This document shows positions 1-7,962 of a stretch of DNA of 64,000 nucleotides, piece by piece. The translations under genes and the position numbers were made by a program. The DNA comes from Bacteroidales bacterium (GTDB lineage Bacteria; Bacteroidota; Bacteroidia; Bacteroidales; P3), in the NCBI GenBank assembly GCA_017962445.1, contig JAGCVI010000027.1:62001-126000 (forward strand), given 5' to 3'. The notes beneath the pieces were generated by a model, which had not been told where the DNA came from, ran no database searches, and was given only the letters and a program-made list of their open reading frames with translations. Every line of letters begins with the position of its first letter. Positions within the stretch are counted from its first letter, which is position 1.

Positions 1-137
1 TCCTCGATAACCTCAGCGATGATGCGGTGAGCCGTACCATGGCCACAGCCTGGGCAATAGTGCATAACGGCATCCGTCAAAACTTTTGATTTCTGATAAA
101 CCAGATTCTCAGGTTTTACTATATCTAAATTTGACAT
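1..137 (-). CDS. 2-oxoacid:ferredoxin oxidoreductase beta subunit (TPP-binding), partial
   Basis: The first 45 codons of a gene that runs off the left edge of the window. The translation contains HYCPGCGHG, the Cys-rich start of the thiamine-diphosphate-binding beta subunit of 2-oxoacid:ferredoxin oxidoreductases (KorB/VorA type). The start is the ATG whose complement lies at 135-137; nothing in frame upstream is as good. It follows the alpha subunit (235-1317) and the small ferredoxin subunit (1339-1557), the usual D-A-B order. Family role: oxidative decarboxylation of a 2-oxoacid to its acyl-CoA, passing electrons to ferredoxin. Whether the substrate is 2-oxoglutarate or a branched-chain 2-oxoacid cannot be read from this fragment. 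Confidence 0.85.
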   Translation of the reverse strand, partial: MSNLDIVKPENLVYQKSKVLTDAVMHYCPGCGHGTAHRIIAEVIE

Positions 138-153
138 AATGATTCATTATTTG

Positions 154-181
154 GTGAATTGTGAATTGCGAATCGTGAATT
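154..181. repeat. Heptanucleotide tandem repeat, 4 units
   Basis: Four consecutive 7-nt units lie in the spacer between the alpha and beta subunit genes: GTGAATT, GTGAATT, GCGAATC, GTGAATT. The third unit has diverged at two positions. The spacer (138-234) holds no gene. Confidence 0.75.
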
Positions 182-234
182 GAAAAAACTTATAGCAGTT
201 CTATTCACTGGTCACTTTCCACTAATCACAATTA

Positions 235-1317
235 TTACTTTATGATTTTGTTTTCCATTGCTTCAAGAACCTCTTCCGGAGTGGGGATGATGCCACCGAA
301 ACGGCCGTAATGCTCGATAGGAATCTTGCATTCGGCAGCCAGTTTAACATCCTCGATCATCTGACCGGCGCTCATTTCGACGCAAAGCATACCTTTGACG
401 CGGTTTGCCAGTTCAGCGACCTGCTTGGAGGGGAAGGGATAGAGGGTTATAGGACGGAGCAGACCGACCTTTAAGCCTTTCTCGCGAGCCAGCTGCATAG
501 ATTTCATGCAGATACGGGCAGAAGTACCATAAGCCACAAAAATATAGTCAGCATCTTCACAACCGAGCATTTCAAAGCGGACATCCTCTTCCTTCATCTG
601 AGCATACTTCTTCTGAAGTTTCTGGTTGAAGACTTCCTGACGTGCAGAATCGAGTTCGAGTGAAGTGATGATGTTGTGGGGACGGTTGGCAGGTTTGCCC
701 CATGTGCCCCAAGGAGCCTTGGCGCGGCGTTCTTCTTCAGTCCAACGAGGTACATAATCGCGAGTGTAGCATTTCTCCATACACTGGCCGATAGCACCGT
801 CGGTGAGAATCAGGACAGGATTGCGATACTTGAAAGCAATGTCCCAAGCGTCGAAAACGAAGTCATACATTTCCTGAACCGAGGAGGGAGCAAGGACATA
901 GAGTTGATAGTCGCCGTGTCCGCCACCTTTTGTGCTCTGGAAATAGTCGCTCTGTGCGGGCTGGATGGTTCCGAGGCCAGGACCGCCACGCATAGCGTTC
1001 ATAACAACGCAGGGGATTTCAGCACCGGCAAGATAGGTCAGACCCTCAGCCATAAGAGAAATTCCGGGTGATGAAGAAGAGGTAGCGACTTTTTTACCCG
1101 TGGCTGCGCCGCCGTAGACCATGTTGATAGAGGCAAGCTCAGACTCAGCCTGGAGGACAACCATACCCGTGGTCTCCCAAGGTTTCTCGGCCATAAGCGT
1201 TTCCATAACTTCCGACTGCGGAGTGATAGGATAGCCGAAGTAGCCGTCCGTACCGCTGGCAATCATAGCGCGGGCAATAGCTTCATTGCCCTTCATTAAT
1301 TTCAGTTCTTTTGCCAT
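235..1317 (-). CDS. vorB: 2-oxoacid:ferredoxin oxidoreductase alpha subunit (VorB/KorA type)
   Basis: A 360-residue protein with the pyrimidine-binding-type fold of the alpha subunit. GYPITPQSE sits at residues 28-36, and the transketolase C-terminal-like part contains LLRPITLYPFP near residue 285. Family role: with the beta, gamma and delta (ferredoxin) subunits it decarboxylates a 2-oxoacid in a CoA- and TPP-dependent way in the cytoplasm. In related Bacteroidales, proteins of this type are usually named 3-methyl-2-oxobutanoate dehydrogenase subunit VorB, but 2-oxoglutarate is an equally possible substrate. It lies 21 nt after the ferredoxin subunit gene and 97 nt before the beta gene, so one transcript is likely. 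The ATG start at 1317 is directly followed by the conserved N-terminus. Confidence 0.9.
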   Translation of the reverse strand: MAKELKLMKGNEAIARAMIASGTDGYFGYPITPQSEVMETLMAEKPWETTGMVVLQAESELASINMVYGGAATGKKVATSSSSPGISLMAEGLTYLAGAEIPCVVMNAMRGGPGLGTIQPAQSDYFQSTKGGGHGDYQLYVLAPSSVQEMYDFVFDAWDIAFKYRNPVLILTDGAIGQCMEKCYTRDYVPRWTEEERRAKAPWGTWGKPANRPHNIITSLELDSARQEVFNQKLQKKYAQMKEEDVRFEMLGCEDADYIFVAYGTSARICMKSMQLAREKGLKVGLLRPITLYPFPSKQVAELANRVKGMLCVEMSAGQMIEDVKLAAECKIPIEHYGRFGGIIPTPEEVLEAMENKIIK

Positions 1318-1338
1318 GTTTATCTTACTTTTACTTGT

Positions 1339-1557
1339 TTAACATTTAACTTTGTAGACGGAAATCACGCCGTCCGGGCAAACGATTGCGCATGAGGCGC
1401 AGCCGATGCAGTTGTCATTGACGGTTTGGGTATAGTTATAACCCTTGCCATTTACATTTTTCGACAGTTCGATGCAGTGCATAGGGCAAGCTTCGAGGCA
1501 TACACCACAGCCTTTGCAACGCTCGGTATCGATAACGATTTGTCCTTTAAATGCCAT
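1339..1557 (-). CDS. 2x[4Fe-4S] ferredoxin subunit of 2-oxoacid oxidoreductase
   Basis: A 72-residue ferredoxin with two four-cysteine motifs: Cys14/17/20/24 (CKGCGVCLEACP) and Cys50/53/56/60 (CIGCASCAIVCP). These bind two [4Fe-4S] clusters. As the delta subunit of the enzyme encoded downstream, it would carry electrons from the TPP site to free ferredoxin. It is the first gene of the operon. A TATCTTTG element (1622 back to 1615) about 57 nt upstream is a plausible -7 box. Extra cysteines at 28 and 72 are outside the motifs. Confidence 0.92.
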   Translation of the reverse strand: MAFKGQIVIDTERCKGCGVCLEACPMHCIELSKNVNGKGYNYTQTVNDNCIGCASCAIVCPDGVISVYKVKC

Positions 1558-1614
1558 AATGTTAGTTTTATACGATTAATATTTACAGAAAATTTGTTTT
1601 TACAATCAAGACTG

Positions 1615-1622
1615 CAAAGATA
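1615..1622 (-). promoter_or_regulatory. Candidate Bacteroidetes -7 promoter element (vor/kor operon)
   Basis: On the minus strand it reads TATCTTTG, matching TAnnTTTG, about 57 nt before the ferredoxin start. No good TTG -33 element is seen at the expected distance, so confidence is moderate. Confidence 0.45.
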
Positions 1623-1815
1623 CATATTTATTTTGGATTTCAGTGCTTTTTTTATGTTTTTTTTATTATTAAACACCTACCAACGTGGAACAGAATTATT
1701 TAATATGACATTTCCGTTTCAAGGTAGGAAAAGGATTTGGCAATAGGTGAATTATTAAAAATTCAAAAAAAACAATAAAAAAGGGGGTAATCAGTTACAT
1801 AAATGAAAAAAAATG

Positions 1816-1823
1816 TACTTTTG
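1816..1823 (+). promoter_or_regulatory. Candidate Bacteroidetes -7 promoter element (DUF1573 gene)
   Basis: TACTTTTG matches TAnnTTTG, 43 nt before the chosen ATG at 1867. It overlaps a longer in-frame ATG at 1813, which argues that the longer start is not used. Confidence 0.55.
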
Positions 1824-1866
1824 CAGTACTAAAGATAAAGCAGAAACCTTAAAAAAACTTTTTATC

Positions 1867-2271
1867 ATGAAGAAATTCTTTTTGTTAAGTTTATTTGTAA
1901 GCATGGCAATTACAGCCATGAACGCACAAGAAGCAACCCAAAAACAAGCTCCGAAGAACGGTCCTAAAATTGAATTCAATGAAATGGAGCACGACTACGG
2001 GACGATACAAAAAGGTGGTAACGGAGAATGCGAATTTACATTTACCAACAATGGTACCGAGCCGCTGATTCTCACCAATGTAAGAGCCAGCTGCGGATGC
2101 ACCACTCCTACTTGGACAAAAGAGCCCGTCATGCCTGGCAAGACCGGCACCATCAAGGTAAAATACAACACCAACAATGTAGGTAGTTTCACCAAAACCA
2201 TCACTGTAAACAGCAACGCCGTAAACAGCCCGAGACTTGTGCTGAAAATCAAAGGCAAAGTTGAACAATAA
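1867..2271 (+). CDS. DUF1573 domain-containing periplasmic protein
   Basis: A 134-residue exported protein. MKKFFLLSLFVSMAITAMNAQ is a clear signal peptide, so the start at 1867 is preferred over the in-frame ATG at 1813, which lies within the promoter. The mature part has the DUF1573 pattern: FNEMEHDYGTIQKGG, then FTFTNNGTEPLILTNVRAS and CGCTTPTW. This is an immunoglobulin-like beta domain common in Bacteroidetes. The molecular function of DUF1573 is not established. The aminotransferase gene starts 18 nt downstream and may be co-transcribed. Confidence 0.88.
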   Translation: MKKFFLLSLFVSMAITAMNAQEATQKQAPKNGPKIEFNEMEHDYGTIQKGGNGECEFTFTNNGTEPLILTNVRASCGCTTPTWTKEPVMPGKTGTIKVKYNTNNVGSFTKTITVNSNAVNSPRLVLKIKGKVEQ

Positions 2272-2289
2272 TAACTTCATATCCCTATC

Positions 2290-3507
2290 ATGCCACAGAT
2301 TTCAAAAAAAGGACTAGAACTTCCCCAGTCCGCAATCCGTAAACTTGTTCCCTTCGCCGACGCTGCCAAAGAGCGCGGAATACATGTGTACCATCTTAAT
2401 ATCGGCCAACCAGATATCGAAACGCCCAAAGGCGCACTCAAGGTATTGGCCGAAAAAGCCAACGAAATGGCCGAAAACCACGGCGTGCTCGAGTATAGCC
2501 ACTCAGCCGGTATCATGTCATATCGTCAAGCCCTGTGCAAATATTACAACCGCCACGGAATAGATGTTACACCCAATCAGATTATCGTAACCAATGGTGG
2601 CAGCGAGGCTCTTCAGTTCGCTTTCACCGTCTGTCTCAACCCTGGTGACGAAATCATAATCCCTGAACCTTACTACACCAACTATAACACCTTCGCCAAA
2701 CTGTGCGACGCCAAGATTGTCACTATCCCTAGCGACATCAAGACGGGCTTTGCCCTGCCTCCCATCGAGGACTTCGAGAAGGCCATCACGCCGCGTACCC
2801 GTGCCATCATGATTTGCAACCCCAACAACCCCACAGGTTACCTCTATACTCGTGAGGAACTGCTGAAAGTGGCCGGGCTGATAAAGAAATACGACCTCTT
2901 CCTCTTTGCCGACGAGGTGTATCGCGAATTCTGCTACGATGGTCACAAGCATTTCAGCGTCATGCAGCTCGAGGGCCTGGAGCGCAACGTCATCCTCTTC
3001 GACTCCGTCTCCAAGCGCTATAGTGCCTGCGGTGCCCGCGTGGGTTGCATGGTAACCCGCAACAGTGAGGTCTACGCCATCGCCATGCGACTGGCCCAGG
3101 CCCGTCTGTCACCTCCGTCGTTCGGTCAGTTCTTCGGTGAAGCCGCTGTCGACACTCCTCAAGAGTATTTCGATGCCGTCTACAATGAGTATATCTCCCG
3201 CCGCAATGTTATAGTCGAGGGCATCAACAAGATTCCCGGCTGTTTCTGTCCAATGCCCAAGGGAGCTTTCTACACAGTTATTGACCTGCCCATCGACGAC
3301 AGCGACAAGTTCTGCCAGTGGTTACTGACCGACTTCAGCTATAATGGTGCCACCGTCATGTTAGCACCAGCTACAGGCTTCTATGTAGATCCTGAACGCG
3401 GACGTCGCCAAGCACGTATCACTTACTGTCTCTGCAAAGAGGATCTCAAAGCCGCCATCAAATGTTTGGAAGAGGCTTTGAAGGTTTACCCTGGAAGAAC
3501 CAAATAA
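2290..3507 (+). CDS. Pyridoxal-phosphate aminotransferase, class I/II
   Basis: A 405-residue fold-type I aminotransferase. YHLNIGQPDIETP near the N-terminus is the substrate-contact region; NPNNPTG is the conserved PLP-site motif; FADEVYREF holds the Asp that binds the PLP ring nitrogen. The Schiff-base lysine is Lys242, in SKRYSACGARVG. Family role: transfer of an amino group between an amino acid and a 2-oxoacid in the cytoplasm. Aspartate aminotransferase is the usual family label, but specificity cannot be read from the sequence. The gene is followed at once by a strong terminator (3526-3565). Confidence 0.9.
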   Translation: MPQISKKGLELPQSAIRKLVPFADAAKERGIHVYHLNIGQPDIETPKGALKVLAEKANEMAENHGVLEYSHSAGIMSYRQALCKYYNRHGIDVTPNQIIVTNGGSEALQFAFTVCLNPGDEIIIPEPYYTNYNTFAKLCDAKIVTIPSDIKTGFALPPIEDFEKAITPRTRAIMICNPNNPTGYLYTREELLKVAGLIKKYDLFLFADEVYREFCYDGHKHFSVMQLEGLERNVILFDSVSKRYSACGARVGCMVTRNSEVYAIAMRLAQARLSPPSFGQFFGEAAVDTPQEYFDAVYNEYISRRNVIVEGINKIPGCFCPMPKGAFYTVIDLPIDDSDKFCQWLLTDFSYNGATVMLAPATGFYVDPERGRRQARITYCLCKEDLKAAIKCLEEALKVYPGRTK

Positions 3508-3525
3508 CAACATAAATATTTGAAA

Positions 3526-3565
3526 ATAAAACGGGCTGTCGCCAAGTTGTGACTGCCCGTTTTAT
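3526..3565 (+). terminator. Rho-independent terminator after the aminotransferase gene
   Basis: An 11-bp perfect inverted repeat: ATAAAACGGGC at 3526-3536 and GCCCGTTTTAT at 3555-3565. The loop is 18 nt and the stem ends in a T-rich stretch. Confidence 0.8.
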
Positions 3566-3577
3566 TATACTACCACT

Positions 3578-4063
3578 ATGACAGCCATGAACGAACGTGA
3601 GAACAAACGTCTAAAGGTTATTCAAGCCTTGATTGCCCATCAACAGCAGATAGCCAATGTCGCCAAGCAAGAAATGGACTCTGCTCAGCAGCAAAGCAAT
3701 GAGTATGGTGCCAATGTGGATCGCTATGACAGCTACCGTACAAAGATGATGCGTGCACGCGACATGTATGCACGTCAATATGCAGCAGCCAACAGCAGTC
3801 TGCAGTTCCTGAACGAAGCTCTTCGTATGCCGCCATTCGAAAAAGCCGAACACGGTGCCATTGTCGTGACTGACAAGCAGCGGTTTTTTCTCAGTATCGG
3901 TGCCGGTAAATTTGTGGTCAACGACAATGAGTCGCCAACCGGGATGCAATACTATTTTGCCATCAGTGCACAGACCCCCATCTACCTGGCTTTGAAAGGA
4001 AAAATCGCAGGAGATGAATTTATTATAAATGGAATAAGACACACCATACAAGAAATATTTTGA
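3578..4063 (+). CDS. GreA/GreB-like protein
   Basis: A 161-residue protein. Residues ~4-85 are rich in Gln, Glu, Lys and Ala and should form a coiled-coil hairpin. The C-terminal ~70 residues follow the pattern of the GreA/GreB C-terminal FKBP-like domain, with alternating strands ending in PIYLALKGKIAGDEF and a final IRHTIQEIF. I infer an RNA-polymerase-binding secondary-channel factor, possibly not a true transcript-cleavage factor; the acidic tip pair of GreA is not clearly recognisable. The ATG at 3578 is used; one at 3587 is also possible. It sits between a terminator and a sialidase gene 7 nt downstream. Confidence 0.6.
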   Translation: MTAMNERENKRLKVIQALIAHQQQIANVAKQEMDSAQQQSNEYGANVDRYDSYRTKMMRARDMYARQYAAANSSLQFLNEALRMPPFEKAEHGAIVVTDKQRFFLSIGAGKFVVNDNESPTGMQYYFAISAQTPIYLALKGKIAGDEFIINGIRHTIQEIF

Positions 4064-4070
4064 CAGCCTG

Positions 4071-5252
4071 ATGAGAAAGAGATTACTATTCTTCACCGCG
4101 TTGACGGCCTTATTAATAAGTTGCGGCAAAAAGGAGAGCTCAGCAAACCCAGAATCAGGAGATTCTGACACCGCGACATTCTTCGAACTTTGCCTTTACC
4201 AACCAGGCAACTATGGCAGTGCAAACTGGCGTATACCAGCATTACTATGCCTAAAAGACGGAAGTCTACTGGCTGTTTGCGACAAACGCAGGTACAACGA
4301 AAGCGATTTGCCAGAAGACATTGACATTGTGATTCGTCGCAGTGTAGACAAAGGACACACATGGAGTGAGCCCGTGACCATTGCTGAAGGACAGGGAGTG
4401 AAAAGAGGTTATGGTGATGCCGCACTTGTAGAATGTGAAAACGGCGATGTAGTATGTGTTTTTGTCGGAGGCAACGGATTGTGGGCATCGACAGAAAGCG
4501 ATCCAATAAGAAGCTATGTGTGCCGCAGCAACGACGGTGGAATAACATGGAGTCAGCCGGAGGACATTACCTCGCAACTATGGGGCAGCCAAGCATCAAA
4601 CACGGTATGTCGAAGCTACAAAGCCTCCTTTTTCGGTTCAGGCAACGGATTGCGGCTTACACGCGGTGAGAACGCCGGACGTATCATGTTTGCCGCTGCC
4701 ATGTGTAGGAAAAACGCAAATATCCTCGACAACTTTGTGGTATACAGCGATGACAACGGTCACACTTGGCATGTCTCTAACAAGGCATATAGTGGGGGCG
4801 ACGAGGCAAAACTAATGGAACTTGTTGACGGGCGAGTACTCATAAGTGTACGCCAAAACGGAGAGCGAGGCTACAACCATTCCGATGACGGCGGCGAGAC
4901 ATGGGGCACGCAAGGACGATGGACAAGTCTGAGATCCAATGCCTGCAATGGTGACATGCTCAGGGTTTGCTCCATGGATCACGGAGATAGCATCAACATA
5001 TTGTTTCACAGCATCCCCAACTCACTACAACGAGAAGACGTAAGCATTTTCACAAGCCGCGATGAAGGTGAGACTTGGCAAGACCCATACCTATTGTTCG
5101 ACGGGCCGTCGGTCTATTCTTCAATGACACTGCTGCCTGACGGCTGCGTAGGTGTACTTCTTGAGAAAAACCCTTCTGGACAATGCGAAATCTGGTATCA
5201 ACACATTCCTGTAAAGCTAATATTACAAGAAACGCCTTTGCAAAATCACTAA
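4071..5252 (+). CDS. Exo-alpha-sialidase (GH33-type) lipoprotein
   Basis: A 393-residue sialidase. The N-terminal signal ends in LLISCGKK, a lipobox, so the enzyme should be an anchored lipoprotein. WRIPALL near residue 54 is the conserved RIP motif with a catalytic-site arginine. Five Asp-boxes (SVDKGHTW, SNDGGITW, SDDNGHTW, SDDGGETW, SRDEGETW) mark a six-bladed propeller. Family role: release of terminal sialic acid from glycans. The length is short, with no extra carbohydrate-binding domain. No sialic-acid uptake or catabolic genes lie nearby. Transcription is probably shared with the GreA-like gene 7 nt upstream. Confidence 0.9.
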   Translation: MRKRLLFFTALTALLISCGKKESSANPESGDSDTATFFELCLYQPGNYGSANWRIPALLCLKDGSLLAVCDKRRYNESDLPEDIDIVIRRSVDKGHTWSEPVTIAEGQGVKRGYGDAALVECENGDVVCVFVGGNGLWASTESDPIRSYVCRSNDGGITWSQPEDITSQLWGSQASNTVCRSYKASFFGSGNGLRLTRGENAGRIMFAAAMCRKNANILDNFVVYSDDNGHTWHVSNKAYSGGDEAKLMELVDGRVLISVRQNGERGYNHSDDGGETWGTQGRWTSLRSNACNGDMLRVCSMDHGDSINILFHSIPNSLQREDVSIFTSRDEGETWQDPYLLFDGPSVYSSMTLLPDGCVGVLLEKNPSGQCEIWYQHIPVKLILQETPLQNH

Positions 5253-5261
5253 TATTAGGGA

Positions 5262-5292
5262 TTGGACAGTTGATGGACAATGAGTAACTTTG
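5262..5292 (+). promoter_or_regulatory. Promoter of the feo genes
   Basis: TTG at 5262-5264, 20 nt, then TAACTTTG at 5285-5292: a good match to the Bacteroidetes -33/-7 consensus, 26 nt before the feoB ATG. A 13-nt direct repeat, CTTTGCAAAATCA, occurs at 5236-5248 and again at 5288-5300 overlapping the -7 element. Confidence 0.7.
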
Positions 5293-5318
5293 CAAAATCA
5301 AATTAGGAATAATTTGCA

Positions 5319-7751
5319 ATGTTACTCTCTGAACTACAAACAGGTACAAAAGGTGTAGTGGTACGTGTGGCTGGCCACGGAGCCTTCCGCAAACGCATAA
5401 TAGAGATGGGATTCATCAAAGGCGTGACGGTGGAGGCCATCCTCAACGCTCCATTGAAGGACCCCATCAAATACCGTATCATGAACTTTGAGGTATCGTT
5501 GCGACGCAGCGATGCCCAAAAAGTTGAGATAGTGACCCTTGACGAGGCCGAGAAGGAAATAGTAAACCACGACGATTTCAAAAGCATATCTGTACCCGAA
5601 CTCACACTTCAACATATAGCCGAACACCGCAGCAAGACCATCAATGTGGCATTAGTTGGCAATCCTAACTGCGGGAAAACCAGCATTTTCAACATTGCAG
5701 CACACGCACACGAACGTGTGGGCAACTACAGCGGCGTAACCGTTGACGAGAAAGTTGGCACATTCGAACACGGAGGCTATCAGTTCAACCTCATCGACCT
5801 GCCCGGCACATACAGTCTCAGTGCCTATTCCCCTGAGGAGCTCTATGTTCGCAAACACATACTGGACAAGCATCCCGACATCATACTCAACGTAGTTGAT
5901 GGCAGCAACCTGCAACGCAATCTGTATCTCACCACCCAGCTGATTGACATGGATATCACAATGGTGATGGCATTGAATATGTATGACGAGTTGCAGAAGA
6001 GCGGAGACCAACTGGATATAGACCAACTCAGCACACTTTTGGGAATGCCTATCGTCCCTACCACCGGACGCAATGGTGAAGGTATAGACCGTCTGTTTGA
6101 CAAAATCATAGAAGTCTTCGAGGGCCGCGATGACAAGACACGTCACATCCATGTCAATCACGGGAATGAGCTGGAACGCCACATCAAGCGTCTCCGCACA
6201 GAGCTATACGAACATGGATTCAGCGACGACCTATCGACTCGTTTTCTCAGTATCAAACTATTAGAGAATGACAAGCAATTAGAGCGATACGTTGAGGAAC
6301 ATGACCCAGACGGCAGCGTGTTGAAGATGCGCAACCTGATTGCCGATGAATATCAACGCAACAGCGGTCGTCGATGGATAGAGAATGATGTCGAAAAAGG
6401 GCACAAAGTAACCATTGAGGACCAATGCCAGGACATTGAGAGTGCCATAACAGACGCAAAATATGCCTTTATCCGTGGTGCGTTGGCCGAATGCTACCAG
6501 AAAAACGAAAAAACGACACTGCACCAACTGACAGACAAGATCGATACCATTGTGACCCATCGCTGGCTCGGCTATCCCGTCTTCCTGATTTTCATGTTCA
6601 TTACCTTCTATTGCACCTTCGCTTTGGGAGCATACCCAATGGACTGGATAGAAAGCCTGTTCGACTGGTTTGGAGATTTGGTAAACAACAACATGAGCGA
6701 AGGCCCGCTGCGTAGTCTGCTGGCCGACGGCATTATCGGCGGAGTAGGTTCTGTAATTGTATTTCTACCCAACATCCTGATACTTTACCTTTTCATCTCA
6801 TTTATGGAAGACAGCGGCTATATGGCCCGCGCAGCATTCATTATGGACAAGCTGATGCACAAGATGGGGCTACATGGAAAGAGCTTCATTCCCATGATAA
6901 TGGGTTTTGGTTGCAATGTGCCTGCCATCATGGCCACTCGCACGATTGAAGACCGCAAAAGCCGCTTGCTGACCATGTTAGTCATTCCGATGATGAGTTG
7001 TTCGGCGCGCATACCAGTATACGTGATACTCGTTTCGGCATTCTTCAGCAAATATGCAGCCTTGGTTCTTACAGGTCTGTACTTGTTAGGCATGATCATG
7101 GCAGTACTTATGGCCAAGGTTTTCAGCCGTTTTGTGGTGAAAGGCGACAGTCTGCCGTTTGTCATGGAACTCCCGCCCTACCGCACACCCACTACCAAAG
7201 CCGTTTTACGCCACACTTGGGAAAAAGGTAAGGAGTATCTGAAGAAGATGGGTACAATCATTCTGGGAGCCTCTATAATTGTGTGGGCCCTAAGCTATTT
7301 CCCCACAAATGACGACAAAAAAATACAAGCCGAGAATTCATGCATGGCAACAATTGGCAAAACCATTGAACCAGTAATGACACCTTGCGGATTCGATTGG
7401 AAACAGAGCGTGTCGCTATTGTCCGGTGTCTTTGCCAAGGAGGTAGTTGCAAGCACAATGACTGTGGTTTACGCCACAAGCAGTGAAGAGGCCGAAACCC
7501 TGGAAAACAATGAATCTGAAGAGAACGAAAGCCGCATCTCACAACTAATAAGCAACAACATGTCGCCTCTATCAGCGGCATCAATGCTAATCTTTATTCT
7601 GCTTTACATGCCATGTCTATCAACCATCATCGCCATCAAGAACGAAAGTGGGAAATGGAAATGGGCACTCTTCGCAATGGTCTATACAATTGGACTGGCA
7701 TGGGTAGCATCAACCCTACTCTTCCAGATTGGCAGTTTAATAGGGTTATAG
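5319..7751 (+). CDS. feoB: Ferrous iron transporter, FeoA-FeoB fusion
   Basis: An 810-residue protein. Residues 1-75 are a FeoA (SH3-like) domain. The G domain follows, with G1 GNPNCGKTS near residue 114, G3 DLPGTYSLSAYSPEE and G4 NMYD. The membrane part from about residue 420 carries the FeoB core motifs: FMEDSGYMARAAFIMD, then GFGCNVPAIMATRTI, and later SVSLLSGVFAKEVV. Role: GTP-regulated uptake of Fe2+ across the inner membrane. The fusion joins two proteins that are separate in enterobacteria. A consensus promoter lies immediately upstream and a small Cys-rich membrane protein gene follows. No Fur box was recognised with confidence. Confidence 0.95.
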   Translation: MLLSELQTGTKGVVVRVAGHGAFRKRIIEMGFIKGVTVEAILNAPLKDPIKYRIMNFEVSLRRSDAQKVEIVTLDEAEKEIVNHDDFKSISVPELTLQHIAEHRSKTINVALVGNPNCGKTSIFNIAAHAHERVGNYSGVTVDEKVGTFEHGGYQFNLIDLPGTYSLSAYSPEELYVRKHILDKHPDIILNVVDGSNLQRNLYLTTQLIDMDITMVMALNMYDELQKSGDQLDIDQLSTLLGMPIVPTTGRNGEGIDRLFDKIIEVFEGRDDKTRHIHVNHGNELERHIKRLRTELYEHGFSDDLSTRFLSIKLLENDKQLERYVEEHDPDGSVLKMRNLIADEYQRNSGRRWIENDVEKGHKVTIEDQCQDIESAITDAKYAFIRGALAECYQKNEKTTLHQLTDKIDTIVTHRWLGYPVFLIFMFITFYCTFALGAYPMDWIESLFDWFGDLVNNNMSEGPLRSLLADGIIGGVGSVIVFLPNILILYLFISFMEDSGYMARAAFIMDKLMHKMGLHGKSFIPMIMGFGCNVPAIMATRTIEDRKSRLLTMLVIPMMSCSARIPVYVILVSAFFSKYAALVLTGLYLLGMIMAVLMAKVFSRFVVKGDSLPFVMELPPYRTPTTKAVLRHTWEKGKEYLKKMGTIILGASIIVWALSYFPTNDDKKIQAENSCMATIGKTIEPVMTPCGFDWKQSVSLLSGVFAKEVVASTMTVVYATSSEEAETLENNESEENESRISQLISNNMSPLSAASMLIFILLYMPCLSTIIAIKNESGKWKWALFAMVYTIGLAWVASTLLFQIGSLIGL

Positions 7752-7788
7752 TAGTTACGCGCTTGAAGTCTTTATGGTTTAATATTGT

Positions 7789-7962
7789 ATGGTACAGAAA
7801 ACAATAGTCATCTTGATAATAATTGCCACCGTGGTTTTTACGGTGCGTGGCATTATTCGCTCCATTAAAGGCAAGAGTAATTGCAACTGCAGATGCGGAC
7901 ACTGCCCTTATAATAACAGGGTCGGCTGTCATTGTCATAATGACAATTATAATTCAGACTGA
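7789..7962 (+). CDS. FeoB-associated Cys-rich membrane protein
   Basis: A 57-residue ORF starting 37 nt after feoB. Residues 4-19 (KTIVILIIIATVVFTV) form one membrane segment, then a basic stretch. The C-terminal tail carries Cys32, 34, 36, 39, 47 and 49, in C-N-C-R-C-G-H-C and C-H-C patterns. Position after feoB, size and layout match the family annotated as FeoB-associated Cys-rich membrane protein, thought to assist Feo iron transport in the way FeoC does in enterobacteria. The tail could bind iron or an Fe-S cluster; this is inference. It ends one base before the convergent gene's stop codon. Confidence 0.82.
   Translation: MVQKTIVILIIIATVVFTVRGIIRSIKGKSNCNCRCGHCPYNNRVGCHCHNDNYNSD

Larger units (their letters stand above)
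1558..1866. other. Intergenic region between divergent genes
   Basis: This 309-bp AT-rich spacer separates the leftward vor/kor operon from the rightward DUF1573 gene. It holds a candidate promoter on each strand (1615-1622 minus, 1816-1823 plus). Short open frames that cross it have no coding character and I call no gene here. Confidence 0.7.

Noticed and set aside
154-181. Possible CRISPR array
   Set aside because: Repeat units are 7 nt with no spacers; this is a short tandem repeat.
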